A DNA stretch of 64,000 nt from an uncultured Collinsella sp. (lineage in GTDB: Bacteria > Actinomycetota > Coriobacteriia > Coriobacteriales > Coriobacteriaceae), in the NCBI GenBank assembly GCA_900756945.1, contig CAAELZ010000071.1, positions 6,044 through 70,043 on the forward strand, in the 5' to 3' direction. Below are positions 27,254-39,093 of this stretch, in pieces (positions within the stretch are counted from its first letter, which is position 1; the number at the start of each line of letters is the position of its first letter). The translations under genes were made by a program, and so were the position numbers. The notes under the pieces are model-generated. The model did not search any database. It saw only the letters and a list, made by a program, of their open reading frames with translations, and was not told the origin of the DNA.

Positions 27254-28036
27254 TTAACGGGCGCTGGACGTGCCGGCGCTCAGATGATTGATAAGACTTG
27301 CCTGGTAGGCGGCACCAAAGCCATTGTCGATATTGACGACCGAAACGCCGCTGGCGCAGGAGTTGAGCATGGCGAGCAGCGCGGCTACGCCACCAAAGCT
27401 CGCGCCGTACCCCACGCTGGTGGGAACGGCGATGACCGGACAGCTCACAAGGCCTCCGATGACGCTCGCCAGGGCGCCTTCCATGCCGGCGATGGCGATG
27501 ACCACCTGCGCCTGGGCAAGTTCCTCAGCATGAGCGAGCAGGCGGTGCAGGCCGGCGACACCCACGTCGTAGAGGCGATCGACCTCGTTGCCGTAGAACT
27601 CGGCCGTCAGTGCCGCCTCTTCGGCGACGGGCAGGTCGCTCGTGCCGGCGCAGGCGACGACGATGCGTCCGTTGCCGGTGGGGGAGGGCTTGCCACCCAC
27701 CAGTGCGAGCTGGGCGTCCGGGACATATCCCAGGTCGATGTCGTTGCCGAGGAGCTCCGAGGTGCGGGCTGCCTTTTCGGCATCCAAGCGCGTGACCAGG
27801 ATACGCTCCTGGCCGGCATCGAGTAATGCTTTGATAATGGCGGCAATCTGCTCGGCGGTTTTACCGGCACCGTAGACAACCTCGCCGGCTCCCTGGCGCA
27901 CCCCGCGCGAAAGATCGAGCTGCGCAAAGCCCAAATCGGCGGTCGGAGCCGTCTGGATGCGCGTGAGGGCGTCGGCAGGGGTGACTGCTCCGCCGGCAAC
28001 ATCGCTCAACAATTGCTCAAGATCTCGCTTATCCAT
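27254..28036 (-). CDS. larB: LarB, pyridinium-3,5-biscarboxylate synthase
   Basis: First enzyme of nickel-pincer cofactor synthesis: carboxylates and hydrolyses nicotinic acid adenine dinucleotide. The C-terminal half is the PurE-like domain (GRIVVACAGTSDLPVAEEAALTA, VVIAIAGMEGALASVIGGL, VPTSVGYGASFGG). ATG 28036 with GAAGGGA is preferred over the upstream frame start at 28069. At 260 aa it is full length. larC follows after 10 bases. A palindrome 45-78 bases upstream may be its operator. Confidence 0.92.
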   Translation of the reverse strand: MDKRDLEQLLSDVAGGAVTPADALTRIQTAPTADLGFAQLDLSRGVRQGAGEVVYGAGKTAEQIAAIIKALLDAGQERILVTRLDAEKAARTSELLGNDIDLGYVPDAQLALVGGKPSPTGNGRIVVACAGTSDLPVAEEAALTAEFYGNEVDRLYDVGVAGLHRLLAHAEELAQAQVVIAIAGMEGALASVIGGLVSCPVIAVPTSVGYGASFGGVAALLAMLNSCASGVSVVNIDNGFGAAYQASLINHLSAGTSSAR

Positions 28037-28080
28037 ATATGTTCCCTTCGACGGCGCAAAGTCTAGCACTCAAAGGGTAT

Positions 28081-28114
28081 GTTTCCGAACACTAGGACAA
28101 AATTGTTCGGAAAC
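28081..28114. promoter_or_regulatory. Palindrome upstream of larB
   Basis: A perfect 11-bp inverted repeat, GTTTCCGAACA and TGTTCGGAAAC, with a 12-base spacer. It lies in the only gap between serB and larB and is well placed as an operator of the larB-larC-tetR transcript. The repeated stretch ACTAGGACA / ACTATAGGACA overlaps it. Confidence 0.5.
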
Positions 28115-28150
28115 TATAGGACAGACTGAATCAATTGTTAGACGGATTGG

Positions 28151-28786
28151 CTAGTCGCGCAGGATGATGTCCATGGCGAGCATCAGATTGCGCTCGTCGA
28201 TGGCAAACGGGGCGGCCTCGCGCGTCTTGGGCTTGGCACAAAACGCGATGCCCGTGCCCGCGGCCTGAATCATGGGGATGTCGTTGGCACCGTCGCCGAT
28301 CGCGACGGTGTGGGCCATATCGACGCCGCACTCAACTGCCCAGTCCAGCAGCTGGATGAGCTTGGACTCCTTGGTCACAATGTCGGCAGCCAACTTACCG
28401 GTGAGCTTGCCGTCCACGACCTCCAGACGATTGGCCAGGCAGAAGTCGATACCCGCGGCAGCCACGATTCTGTCAGCGACCTCGTGGAAACCGCCGCTCA
28501 CCACGCCGACCTTCCAGCCCTTGCTGTGCGCCGAGCGCACAAGCTCCAACGCGCCGGGGGTAAATGTCACGCGCTCAAAGGTGCGCTCGAACACGCTCTC
28601 GTCCAGGCCGGCGAGCAGTCCCACGCGCTCCTCGAGCGCCTGCTTAAAGTCGAGCTCGCCGCGCATGGCGCGTTCGGTGATCTGTGCCACCTGCTCGCCC
28701 ACGCTGGCCTCTTCGCCCAACAGGTCGATGACCTCCTGGTTGATGAGCGTGGAGTCGATATCCATAACGATGAGGCGTGCAGTCAT
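28151..28786 (-). CDS. serB: Phosphoserine phosphatase (HAD family)
   Basis: Last step of serine synthesis: removes phosphate from phosphoserine. The HAD motifs are in order: DIDSTLIN (Asp9 and Asp11), VVSGGFHEV, the Lys in TKESKLIQ, and GDGANDIPMI. At 211 aa it lacks the N-terminal regulatory region of the longer E. coli SerB, as in many bacteria. ATG 28786 with GGAAAGG is chosen over the frame start at 28831. No serA or serC is nearby. Confidence 0.9.
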   Translation of the reverse strand: MTARLIVMDIDSTLINQEVIDLLGEEASVGEQVAQITERAMRGELDFKQALEERVGLLAGLDESVFERTFERVTFTPGALELVRSAHSKGWKVGVVSGGFHEVADRIVAAAGIDFCLANRLEVVDGKLTGKLAADIVTKESKLIQLLDWAVECGVDMAHTVAIGDGANDIPMIQAAGTGIAFCAKPKTREAAPFAIDERNLMLAMDIILRD

Positions 28787-29042
28787 GGCGGGCCTTTCCG
28801 AGTGCTGTTTTATTGGGGCATATTGTCGCACGTGACGAGCGCGGGCGGGTGCCGCGGCGCGTCAATTGTTTCGTCTCCGTCAAGTCTTTGGGCAGGAGCC
28901 ACTTTTTCGCGGCACATCGACGCGAGTGCGATAAGATAGAACGCCATGTCTGGCTGCGCGGTTTACGCAGGCTGGGCAAATCTGTACGACGCCGCCCGGA
29001 ACGACACGGGGCGGCACAGATCCATAAAGGAGGATCACTGGT

Positions 29043-30830
29043 ATGAGCCAGACCCGTCCCATCGATGAGCATTCCATGCACACCCGTACCTGCGGCGAGC
29101 TTCGCTTCGAGAACGTGGGCGAAGAGGTCACCCTCACCGGTTGGGTGAGCCGTCGCCGCGACCACGGCGGCCTTATCTTCTGCGACCTTCGCGACCGCGA
29201 GGGCATCACGCAGCTCACCTTCGACCCCGAGCACTCCGACGGCGATGCCTTTAAGATCGCCGAGACCATGCGTCCCGAGTGGCCCATCAAGATTCACGGC
29301 GTCGTGCGCGCCCGAGGCGAGGAGACCACCAACACCAAGCTCGCGACCGGCGAGATCGAGGTCCTGACCGACCACGCCGAGGTGCTCAACACGTCCGTCA
29401 CCCCGCCGTTCCAAATCGAGGACGGCATCGAGACCAGCGAGGACACCCGCCTGCGCTATCGCTATCTGGACCTTCGTCGTCCCGAGATGATGGCCAACCT
29501 CAAGCTGCGCTCCGACTTTACCTTTGCCATTCGCGAGGCGCTGCACAACCGTGAGTTCATGGAGGTCGAGACGCCCTCCCTGTTCAAGTCTACGCCCGAG
29601 GGCGCCCGCGACTTCATCGTCCCCAGCCGCATCCAGCCGGGCAACTTCTACGCCCTGCCGCAGTCCCCGCAGCTCCTGAAGCAGCTGCTTATGGTCGGTG
29701 GCGTCGAGCGCTACTACCAGGTTGCCAAGTGCTTCCGCGACGAGGACTTGCGTGCCGACCGTCAGCCCGAGTTCACCCAGGTCGATATCGAGATGTCCTT
29801 CGTGGACCAGAATGACGTCATGAGCGCGCTCGAAGAGGTCCTGGCCGATGCCTTCGGCCGCATGGGTGTCGAGATGCTCACGCCGCTGCGTCGCATGAAC
29901 TACTGGGAGGCCATGGACACCTATGGCTCCGACAAGCCCGATACCCGCTATGGCATGCACTTGGTCGACCTGACCGACATCTTCGCCAACTCCAAGTTCA
30001 AGGTCTTTGCGACTGCCGCAAACGAGGAGGGCTCTGTCGTCAAGGCTATCAATGCCAAGGGCGCCGGTGCCTGGGCACGTGCCAAGATCGATAAGCTCGC
30101 CGGCGTGGCCTCCACGTTTGGCGCCAAGGGCCTGGCCTGGATCGCCTTCCGCGAGGACGGCTCCATCAACAGCCCCATCGTCAAGTTCTTCTCGGACGAG
30201 GAGATGGCCGCTCTGCGCGAGCGCATGGACGTCGAGCCCGGCGACCTTGTGATGTTCGCCGCCGGCCCGCGCCTGCTCTCCGACGAGATCCTGGGCGGCA
30301 TGCGTTCCCACATGGCCAACGCGCTCGAGATCAAGCGCGAGGGCCACGACTTCCTGTGGGTCGTCAACTTCCCGCTGTTCCACTGGGATGAGGACCGCAA
30401 GGCCTACGCTGCCGAGCACCAGCCCTTCACCCTGCCGACCGAGACCGACATCGCCAAGATCGAGGCCGACCCGCTGGCAGCCGGTTCGTGCACCTACGAC
30501 TTTGTCATGGACGGCTTTGAGGCCGGCGGCGGCGGTATGCGTATCCACAACGCCGAGATGCAGATGTCCATGCTCAAGCTCCTGGGCTTTACTGAGGAGC
30601 GTGCCGAGTCTCAGTTTGGCTTCCTCATGGAGGCGCTCAAGTTTGGTGCGCCCCCGATGGGCGGTTTTGCTCTGGGCCTGGACCGCGTGTGCATGCTGCT
30701 CACCGGTTCCGACTCCATCCGCGACGTCATGGCGTTCCCCAAGACGGCCAGCGGCTCCGACCTCATGTCGGGCGCCCCGAGTGCCGTTAGCGGCGCCCAG
30801 CTCAAGGACGTTAGCCTGCGCCTGATGTAG
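29043..30830 (+). CDS. aspS: Aspartyl-tRNA synthetase
   Basis: Class II synthetase for tRNA-Asp (and perhaps tRNA-Asn). It shows the N-terminal OB fold (VTLTGWVSRRRDHGGLIFCDLRD), motif 2 (FRDEDLRADRQPEFTQVDIEMSF), the bacterial GAD insertion and motif 3 (GGFALGLDRVCMLL). The expected HHPFT stretch reads HQPFTLP. Length 595 aa is normal. AAAGGAGG lies 9 bases before ATG 29043. A strong terminator follows. Confidence 0.96.
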   Translation: MSQTRPIDEHSMHTRTCGELRFENVGEEVTLTGWVSRRRDHGGLIFCDLRDREGITQLTFDPEHSDGDAFKIAETMRPEWPIKIHGVVRARGEETTNTKLATGEIEVLTDHAEVLNTSVTPPFQIEDGIETSEDTRLRYRYLDLRRPEMMANLKLRSDFTFAIREALHNREFMEVETPSLFKSTPEGARDFIVPSRIQPGNFYALPQSPQLLKQLLMVGGVERYYQVAKCFRDEDLRADRQPEFTQVDIEMSFVDQNDVMSALEEVLADAFGRMGVEMLTPLRRMNYWEAMDTYGSDKPDTRYGMHLVDLTDIFANSKFKVFATAANEEGSVVKAINAKGAGAWARAKIDKLAGVASTFGAKGLAWIAFREDGSINSPIVKFFSDEEMAALRERMDVEPGDLVMFAAGPRLLSDEILGGMRSHMANALEIKREGHDFLWVVNFPLFHWDEDRKAYAAEHQPFTLPTETDIAKIEADPLAAGSCTYDFVMDGFEAGGGGMRIHNAEMQMSMLKLLGFTEERAESQFGFLMEALKFGAPPMGGFALGLDRVCMLLTGSDSIRDVMAFPKTASGSDLMSGAPSAVSGAQLKDVSLRLM

Positions 30831-30854
30831 GCGAGCGGCTACATATTGCCCGTA

Positions 30855-30888
30855 ACGAGGGAAGGACGCGCGCCTTCCCTCGTTTTTT
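30855..30888 (+). terminator. Rho-independent terminator of aspS
   Basis: An 11-bp perfect stem (ACGAGGGAAGG and its complement) with a 7-base loop, followed by six T residues. Confidence 0.9.
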
Positions 30889-30918
30889 ATGCGCCGAGGT
30901 TGTGGGGGCATGGGATGA

Positions 30919-31128
30919 CCGGGCGTCGCAGAAACTGCGACCCGGAATCTGCGTCCAGAACGGGTCGCGCTTTCCCAAAGGGGGTCCTCTGGGAAAGCGC
31001 GACCCAGAATTCGGCAAAAAATGGGGCACAGTTTCCGGTTGAGCGGTCTAACGGAAACTGTGCCCCAGAATGAGCACTCAAAACGGGGCAGGCTTTCCGC
31101 AACAACTGTCTGGCGGAAAGCCTGTCCT
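30919..31128. repeat. Array of four hairpins between aspS and lacI
   Basis: Four stem-loops follow each other at a period of about 60 bases: 30919-30945 (7+4 bp), 30962-31005 (perfect 16 bp), 31022-31067 (perfect 16 bp) and 31085-31128 (16 bp, two imperfect pairs). The left arms are related (GGGTCGCGCTTTCCCA, TGGGGCACAGTTTCCG, GGGGCAGGCTTTCCGC), and each change is matched in the right arm. Linkers after each arm begin with CCAGAAT or CCGGAAT. Confidence 0.85.
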
Positions 31129-31134
31129 AGTTTC

Positions 31135-32151
31135 TTATAGCGAGTCTCTCTGGATTAGCTGCATGTGCATCACGGAGGTGGTGGGCTCGGCGCCCTTGAT
31201 CATGTCGAGCGCAATGTTGGCGGCCATGTGGCCTTCTTCGCGCAGGGGCTGGCGGACGGTCGTGAGCGCGGGGACGCAGCGCGCCGCAATCTCGTGATCG
31301 TCGAAGCCGACGACGGAAACGTCCGCCGGAACAGATAGGCCTGCCTCGTTGAGTGCGGTGATGACGCCAGCCGCGATACGGTCCGATCCGCAGAGCACGC
31401 CATCGAAAGCAATCTCGCGCGCGAGGATCTGGTGCATGGCCTGATAGCCGTCTCCGCTGTTCCAGCCGGTATAGATAACGTTTGCGCCTGGGAGGTCTTC
31501 GCCCAGGACGGTGCGGTAGCCGCGCAGGCGGTCGACAACAGCGGGGTTGTCTTGCGGTCCCAACACGGCGAAGATATCTTTGCGCCCGCGCTCTTTCATA
31601 GCGAGCGCTGCAAAGCGTCCGCCCTCTTCGTCGTCAGAGTAGACTGTCGAGAACACGTCGCGATAGGGGTGGCCCTCGAGCTGGCCGCACAACACGGTGG
31701 GTACGCCCAGCTCGCGCAGCACCTCGAGCAGCTCGCTGCCCTTGTAGGGGGAGACGTCGATCACGGCGTCGAACGAGCGGCGCTCAAAGTGCTCGCGTGC
31801 GCGGTTGCGCTCATGCGTAGAAGACGCCTGCAAGATAACGGGCAGATAGGACGACTCCGACAGTTCCTCGGTAATGCCGCTCAAAAACTCGCTATAGGTG
31901 GGGTCGCTGAAGAGTTCACTCAGGGGCTCGGTCACGAGCACGGCGATGATTTCCGTGCGCCCGACAGCGAGCGCTCGGCCACGAGCGTTGGGGACAAAAT
32001 TGACTTTCTTGGCCGCCGCACGGACGCGCTTTTTGGTTTCCTCGCTAATGCGGGGCGAATCGTTGAGGGCGCGCGATGCCGTGGAGCGCGACACGCCGGC
32101 AGCTGCGGCAACCTCGGCAAGCGTAGGTGCGGTGCGAACTGGTTGGGTCAT
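31135..32151 (-). CDS. LacI-family regulator of the beta-galactosidase operon
   Basis: Repressor (338 aa). The helix-turn-helix is TLAEVAAAAGVSRSTASRALND, followed by the usual hinge (NFVPNARGRALAVGRTEIIAVLV) and a sugar-binding domain. It is divergent from the beta-galactosidase gene, with a 376-bp region between them that carries three copies of ACAACCGGTTGCAC. The CCGG centre and the position fit a LacI-type operator, so this protein probably reads them. The inducer is likely a beta-galactoside. Confidence 0.88.
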   Translation of the reverse strand: MTQPVRTAPTLAEVAAAAGVSRSTASRALNDSPRISEETKKRVRAAAKKVNFVPNARGRALAVGRTEIIAVLVTEPLSELFSDPTYSEFLSGITEELSESSYLPVILQASSTHERNRAREHFERRSFDAVIDVSPYKGSELLEVLRELGVPTVLCGQLEGHPYRDVFSTVYSDDEEGGRFAALAMKERGRKDIFAVLGPQDNPAVVDRLRGYRTVLGEDLPGANVIYTGWNSGDGYQAMHQILAREIAFDGVLCGSDRIAAGVITALNEAGLSVPADVSVVGFDDHEIAARCVPALTTVRQPLREEGHMAANIALDMIKGAEPTTSVMHMQLIQRDSL

Positions 32152-32394
32152 GGCGTCTCCTGGAAAATGCGGTCGATGTTGTCACTGATACGGGCTGGTG
32201 CGGATACAGCTTACTATAGTGCACCTGAACAGCGTTCATGATATCCGGTGACAGGTGTCGTTTTGCAACCAAGCCGCAATCGAATACGTCTCGTGTGGGT
32301 GAGATATCAGCGGGCGTGGCGGTTGCCTACGAGCTTAAGAATGATGTTTTGCGCTGAGTTTCGATACTCAGGGTGACATAAGTGAGGCGGTTGT

Positions 32395-32495
32395 ACAACC
32401 GGTTGCACCGTTAATCCGGCAGAATCGACCGTTCAGCGGACAACCGGTTGCACAGGGTTTTGCATCGCTCGTAAGATAAGGACAACCGGTTGCAC
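32395..32495. promoter_or_regulatory. Three phased LacI-type operators before the beta-galactosidase gene
   Basis: ACAACCGGTTGCAC occurs three times, at 32395-32408, 32440-32453 and 32482-32495, spaced by 45 and 42 bases, close to four helical turns. TAAGAT at 32472-32477 is a possible -10 box between the last two. The rest of the 32152-32527 gap holds no gene. Confidence 0.75.
32407..32435 (+). promoter_or_regulatory. 21-bp-spaced direct repeat, site A (beta-galactosidase promoter)
   Basis: ACCGTTAA at 32407 and ACCGTTCA at 32428, exactly 21 bases apart. Related pairs precede uxaC, the GPH transporter and GH105. Confidence 0.5.
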
Positions 32496-32512
32496 AAGAA
32501 TCACTACGATGA

Positions 32513-35536
<3,024 letters not shown>

Positions 35537-35539
35537 GTC

Positions 35540-35995
35540 ATGCATGTCTTTAACTCGCGCGCCGATTTCGACGCTCAGATGAAGTCTGTCAAGAAGTGGA
35601 TGCGTACCGGTCAGGCGCTCGACGGCGTTTCTGAACTGCAGCACGATGTGGCGTACTCCATCGGCGACTCGTTGGTGTACTGGTGGGTGAACGCCCACGA
35701 GGCAGTTACCGCCGATCTGGTCGGTCACCGGCGCTACCATGCCGTGCTCGCCCCGCTCGACGGCGACCTGACTGTCGAGGTGGCTTCCAAGACGGATCTT
35801 ACCCGCACGCGCGCCTACAGCGATATCGACGATCGCGAGCGCTTTGAGGGTACGGGGGAGACCGTGACGATTCCCGCCGGCGGCGTTGCCGTCGTCGAGA
35901 TCGACGAGGCCTACCGTGTCGTGGCCGATGCCGCGGATCCCCGCGTCGTGGTACTGCACGTGACGGTTGAAGGTTATTCCTTCCCCAACAAGTAG
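35540..35995 (+). CDS. EbgC-like YhcH/YjgK/YiaL-family protein
   Basis: Small cupin-like protein (151 aa) of the YhcH/YjgK/YiaL family. EbgC, the accessory subunit of the E. coli Ebg enzyme, belongs to the same family; the 3-bp gap to the beta-galactosidase gene supports the same subunit role. Family hallmarks are a Tyr/His/Glu-rich core (YWWVNAHEAV, ARAYSDIDDRERF) and a Gly-rich turn (IPAGGVAVVEIDEAYR). Confidence 0.82.
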   Translation: MHVFNSRADFDAQMKSVKKWMRTGQALDGVSELQHDVAYSIGDSLVYWWVNAHEAVTADLVGHRRYHAVLAPLDGDLTVEVASKTDLTRTRAYSDIDDRERFEGTGETVTIPAGGVAVVEIDEAYRVVADAADPRVVVLHVTVEGYSFPNK

Positions 35996-35999
35996 TATT

Positions 36000-36072
36000 C
36001 GTCCGTTTGGACGTTTGCTTCGCGCCGTTAAGGGGGATGGCTTTGTTGACTCCCTTTTCCCCATTCCCCTTA
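36000..36072 (+). terminator. Hairpins after the ebgC-like gene
   Basis: CGTCC-GTTT-GGACG followed by TTTGCTT (36000-36020), then TAAGGGGGATGG (36029-36040) complementary with one mismatch to CCATTCCCCTTA (36061-36072). Confidence 0.45.
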
Positions 36073-36136
36073 GCAGGTGCGCCGTCCACGATTGCGCTTG
36101 CAGTCCGGACGGTTTTAGATGAGATATAACGGATGA

Positions 36137-37612
<1,476 letters not shown>

Positions 37613-37659
37613 CGGCTAGGATTAATCTACGGCTGTGGAATAAATCGATTCCCTTTCCT

Positions 37660-37690
37660 AAGGAGGGGCCTTACGAGGCCCCCCTTTGTG
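37660..37690 (+). terminator. Terminator of the amino-acid permease gene
   Basis: Stem AAGG-A-GGGGCC with GGCCCC-C-CCTT and a 6-base loop, followed by TTTGTGTTTT. Confidence 0.7.
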
Positions 37691-37710
37691 TTTTGGGGCA
37701 TGGTTTTGGA

Positions 37711-37938
37711 CCCCGTGGTCAAAAAATGCCAAATATGAGTACTGTTGCAAAAGAGGTGTCATATTATTCGGCCTGTTCTGAGCAAAAACGGGCTCAAAAT
37801 CAATTTATATAACCCCCTTTAAAGGGCGTTTGACGGCTTTCAACCTCTTCGAATCGCTCAAAGTAGGCAATTTGCTCTCGATTTTGCTGCTACTAAATTG
37901 GTGACAGTACTCATATTTGCCACTTTTTGCCCACGAGG
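37711..37938. repeat. AT-rich element with long inverted ends
   Basis: About 228 bp bounded by imperfect 36-base inverted repeats (37711-37746 and 37903-37938). The 17 bases CAAATATGAGTACTGT(T/C) are nearly identical in both arms. The inside is AT-rich, has the palindrome CCCTTTAAAGGG and inner arms AAGAGGT/ACCTCTT, and has no good ORF. It could be a MITE-like element or a structured RNA. It fills most of the gap before the HPr gene. Confidence 0.65.
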
Positions 37939-38031
37939 TGTTCAGAGGAGCTCTCGACAAGCATCTAACGCTACAATAACTACCACGTGGCTGGGTTTGC
38001 CGGCCGAATGTGCGATGCCGTGGGAGGGGAC

Positions 38032-38280
38032 ATGGTCGAGTTTACAAAGACGATTAAAGATCCGTTGGGACTGCATGCCCGCCCGGTTGCGCTGCTCTAT
38101 GACATTATTGCCAAGCATCGTAGCAACGTATCGGTCAGCATCGGCGATCGCCATACCGACGGCCGCGATGTAATGGGGCTCATGGCTCTCTACGGCGAGT
38201 GCGGCGAGGACATCATCTTCCGCATTTCGGGCGTAGACGAGGCCTCGTGTGTCACGTCGATCAGAAACCTCTCGCTCTAA
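38032..38280 (+). CDS. HPr-family phosphocarrier with Asp at position 46
   Basis: Phosphocarrier protein of the sugar phosphotransferase system (82 aa). His15 is in GLHARPVALL. The second conserved region, normally KSIMGVMSL with regulatory Ser46, reads RDVMGLMALYGECG here, so Asp stands at exactly position 46. The frame is open from 37987, but ATG 38032 after GGGAGGGG gives the normal length. It stands alone; no ptsI or EII genes are in the window. Confidence 0.88.
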   Translation: MVEFTKTIKDPLGLHARPVALLYDIIAKHRSNVSVSIGDRHTDGRDVMGLMALYGECGEDIIFRISGVDEASCVTSIRNLSL

Positions 38281-38289
38281 GCATGACAG

Positions 38290-38325
38290 GGCGCGGCAAA
38301 GGACAGCTCTTTGCCGCGCCTTTTT
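38290..38325 (+). terminator. Rho-independent terminator of the HPr gene
   Basis: A perfect 12-bp stem (GGCGCGGCAAAG and its complement), 7-base loop and five T residues. Confidence 0.9.
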
Positions 38326-38337
38326 GTTTCGTATAGG

Positions 38338-38426
38338 AAACTTTTTCGGAATCTAAATGGGGACCCTTTCCAAAAAGTTAACCACGTGCTAGTTTACTAA
38401 AGCGAACATAGATGTGGTTAACTTTT
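38338..38426. promoter_or_regulatory. Three-arm inverted repeat upstream of feoA
   Basis: AAAAGTTAACCAC (38373-38385) is perfectly complementary to GTGGTTAACTTTT (38414-38426). The same middle arm can instead pair with AACTTTTTCGG at about 38339-38349. It may be an operator pair or two alternative RNA hairpins before the feo genes. Confidence 0.5.
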
Positions 38427-38468
38427 ACCGCGTCGATGTTGAGGACGAACTGACGTTAGGAGCCACTC

Positions 38469-38711
38469 ATGTCTTGCGGACCGCAGATGCCGGCAATGCC
38501 GCTTTCGATGGTAAAAGCGGGCGAAACCGTGCGCGTGTCTCGTGTAAAGGGCAATGAGGATATGAAGCACCACCTCAAGGACCTCGGCTTTGTCGAGGGC
38601 AGCGAAATTCACGTGGTGAGCTCGAGTGGCGCCAATATCATCGTCACGGTGCTGGGCGCACGCTTTGGTATCGATTCCAAGGTTGCCATGCACATCATGA
38701 CCGTCAGTTAG
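38469..38711 (+). CDS. feoA: FeoA-family protein (first copy)
   Basis: Small SH3-like cytoplasmic protein (80 aa) that supports the FeoB ferrous-iron transporter. Family features: GETVRVSRVKGNEDMKHHLKDLGFVEGSEIHVV. It has a short N-terminal extension with a Cys (SCGPQMPAMPLS) that the second copy lacks. First gene of the feo operon. Confidence 0.9.
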   Translation: MSCGPQMPAMPLSMVKAGETVRVSRVKGNEDMKHHLKDLGFVEGSEIHVVSSSGANIIVTVLGARFGIDSKVAMHIMTVS

Positions 38712-38748
38712 TCCGCAGCATTTAAAAAACCGAAAGGGGGACAAGTAA

Positions 38749-38970
38749 ATGAAGACGTTGGGTGACGTTAAGGTGGGCGAGAGCTCCACCATCGTCAAGC
38801 TTCACGGTGAGGGTGCGCTTCGCCGCCACCTTATGGACCTGGGGCTCATCAAGGGCACTTCGTTCAAGGTCGTAAAGGTTGCACCGCTCGGAGATCCGGT
38901 CGAGATCAACGTGCGTGGCTACGAGCTCTCCATCCGCAAGGAGGAGGCTGCCGTCGTCGAGGTCCAGTAA
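38749..38970 (+). CDS. feoA: FeoA-family protein (second copy)
   Basis: Second FeoA (73 aa), shorter and more typical: STIVKLHGEGALRRHLMDLGLIKGTSFKVV and EINVRGYELSIRKEEA. It lies 37 bp after the first copy with AAAGGGGG upstream and 123 bp before feoB. Two FeoA genes before one FeoB occur in several anaerobes. Confidence 0.92.
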   Translation: MKTLGDVKVGESSTIVKLHGEGALRRHLMDLGLIKGTSFKVVKVAPLGDPVEINVRGYELSIRKEEAAVVEVQ

Positions 38971-38998
38971 GGGCCGGCGGCACATATTTCTGCAGATA

Positions 38999-39018
38999 AA
39001 GTTAGGTTTTTCTAACTT
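38999..39018. promoter_or_regulatory. Inverted repeat between feoA and feoB
   Basis: AAGTTAG and CTAACTT are separated by GTTTTT, 76 bases before feoB. TTAGG/CTAA parts recall sites of DtxR/IdeR-type iron repressors, so an iron-controlled internal promoter is possible. Confidence 0.45.
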
Positions 39019-39093
39019 AATGCAGCATCTTTGAAGCACATTATCCAGCCTGCGCGGAGAAAGCAGCGCGGGCACACAAGGAAGAAGGATTGA

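Noticed and set aside
28831..29042. T-box or amino-acid riboswitch before aspS
   Set aside because: No T-box sequence or specifier stem could be recognised.
30919..31128. CRISPR array
   Set aside because: The units are hairpins with varying stems, not identical repeats with unique spacers, and no cas genes are present.
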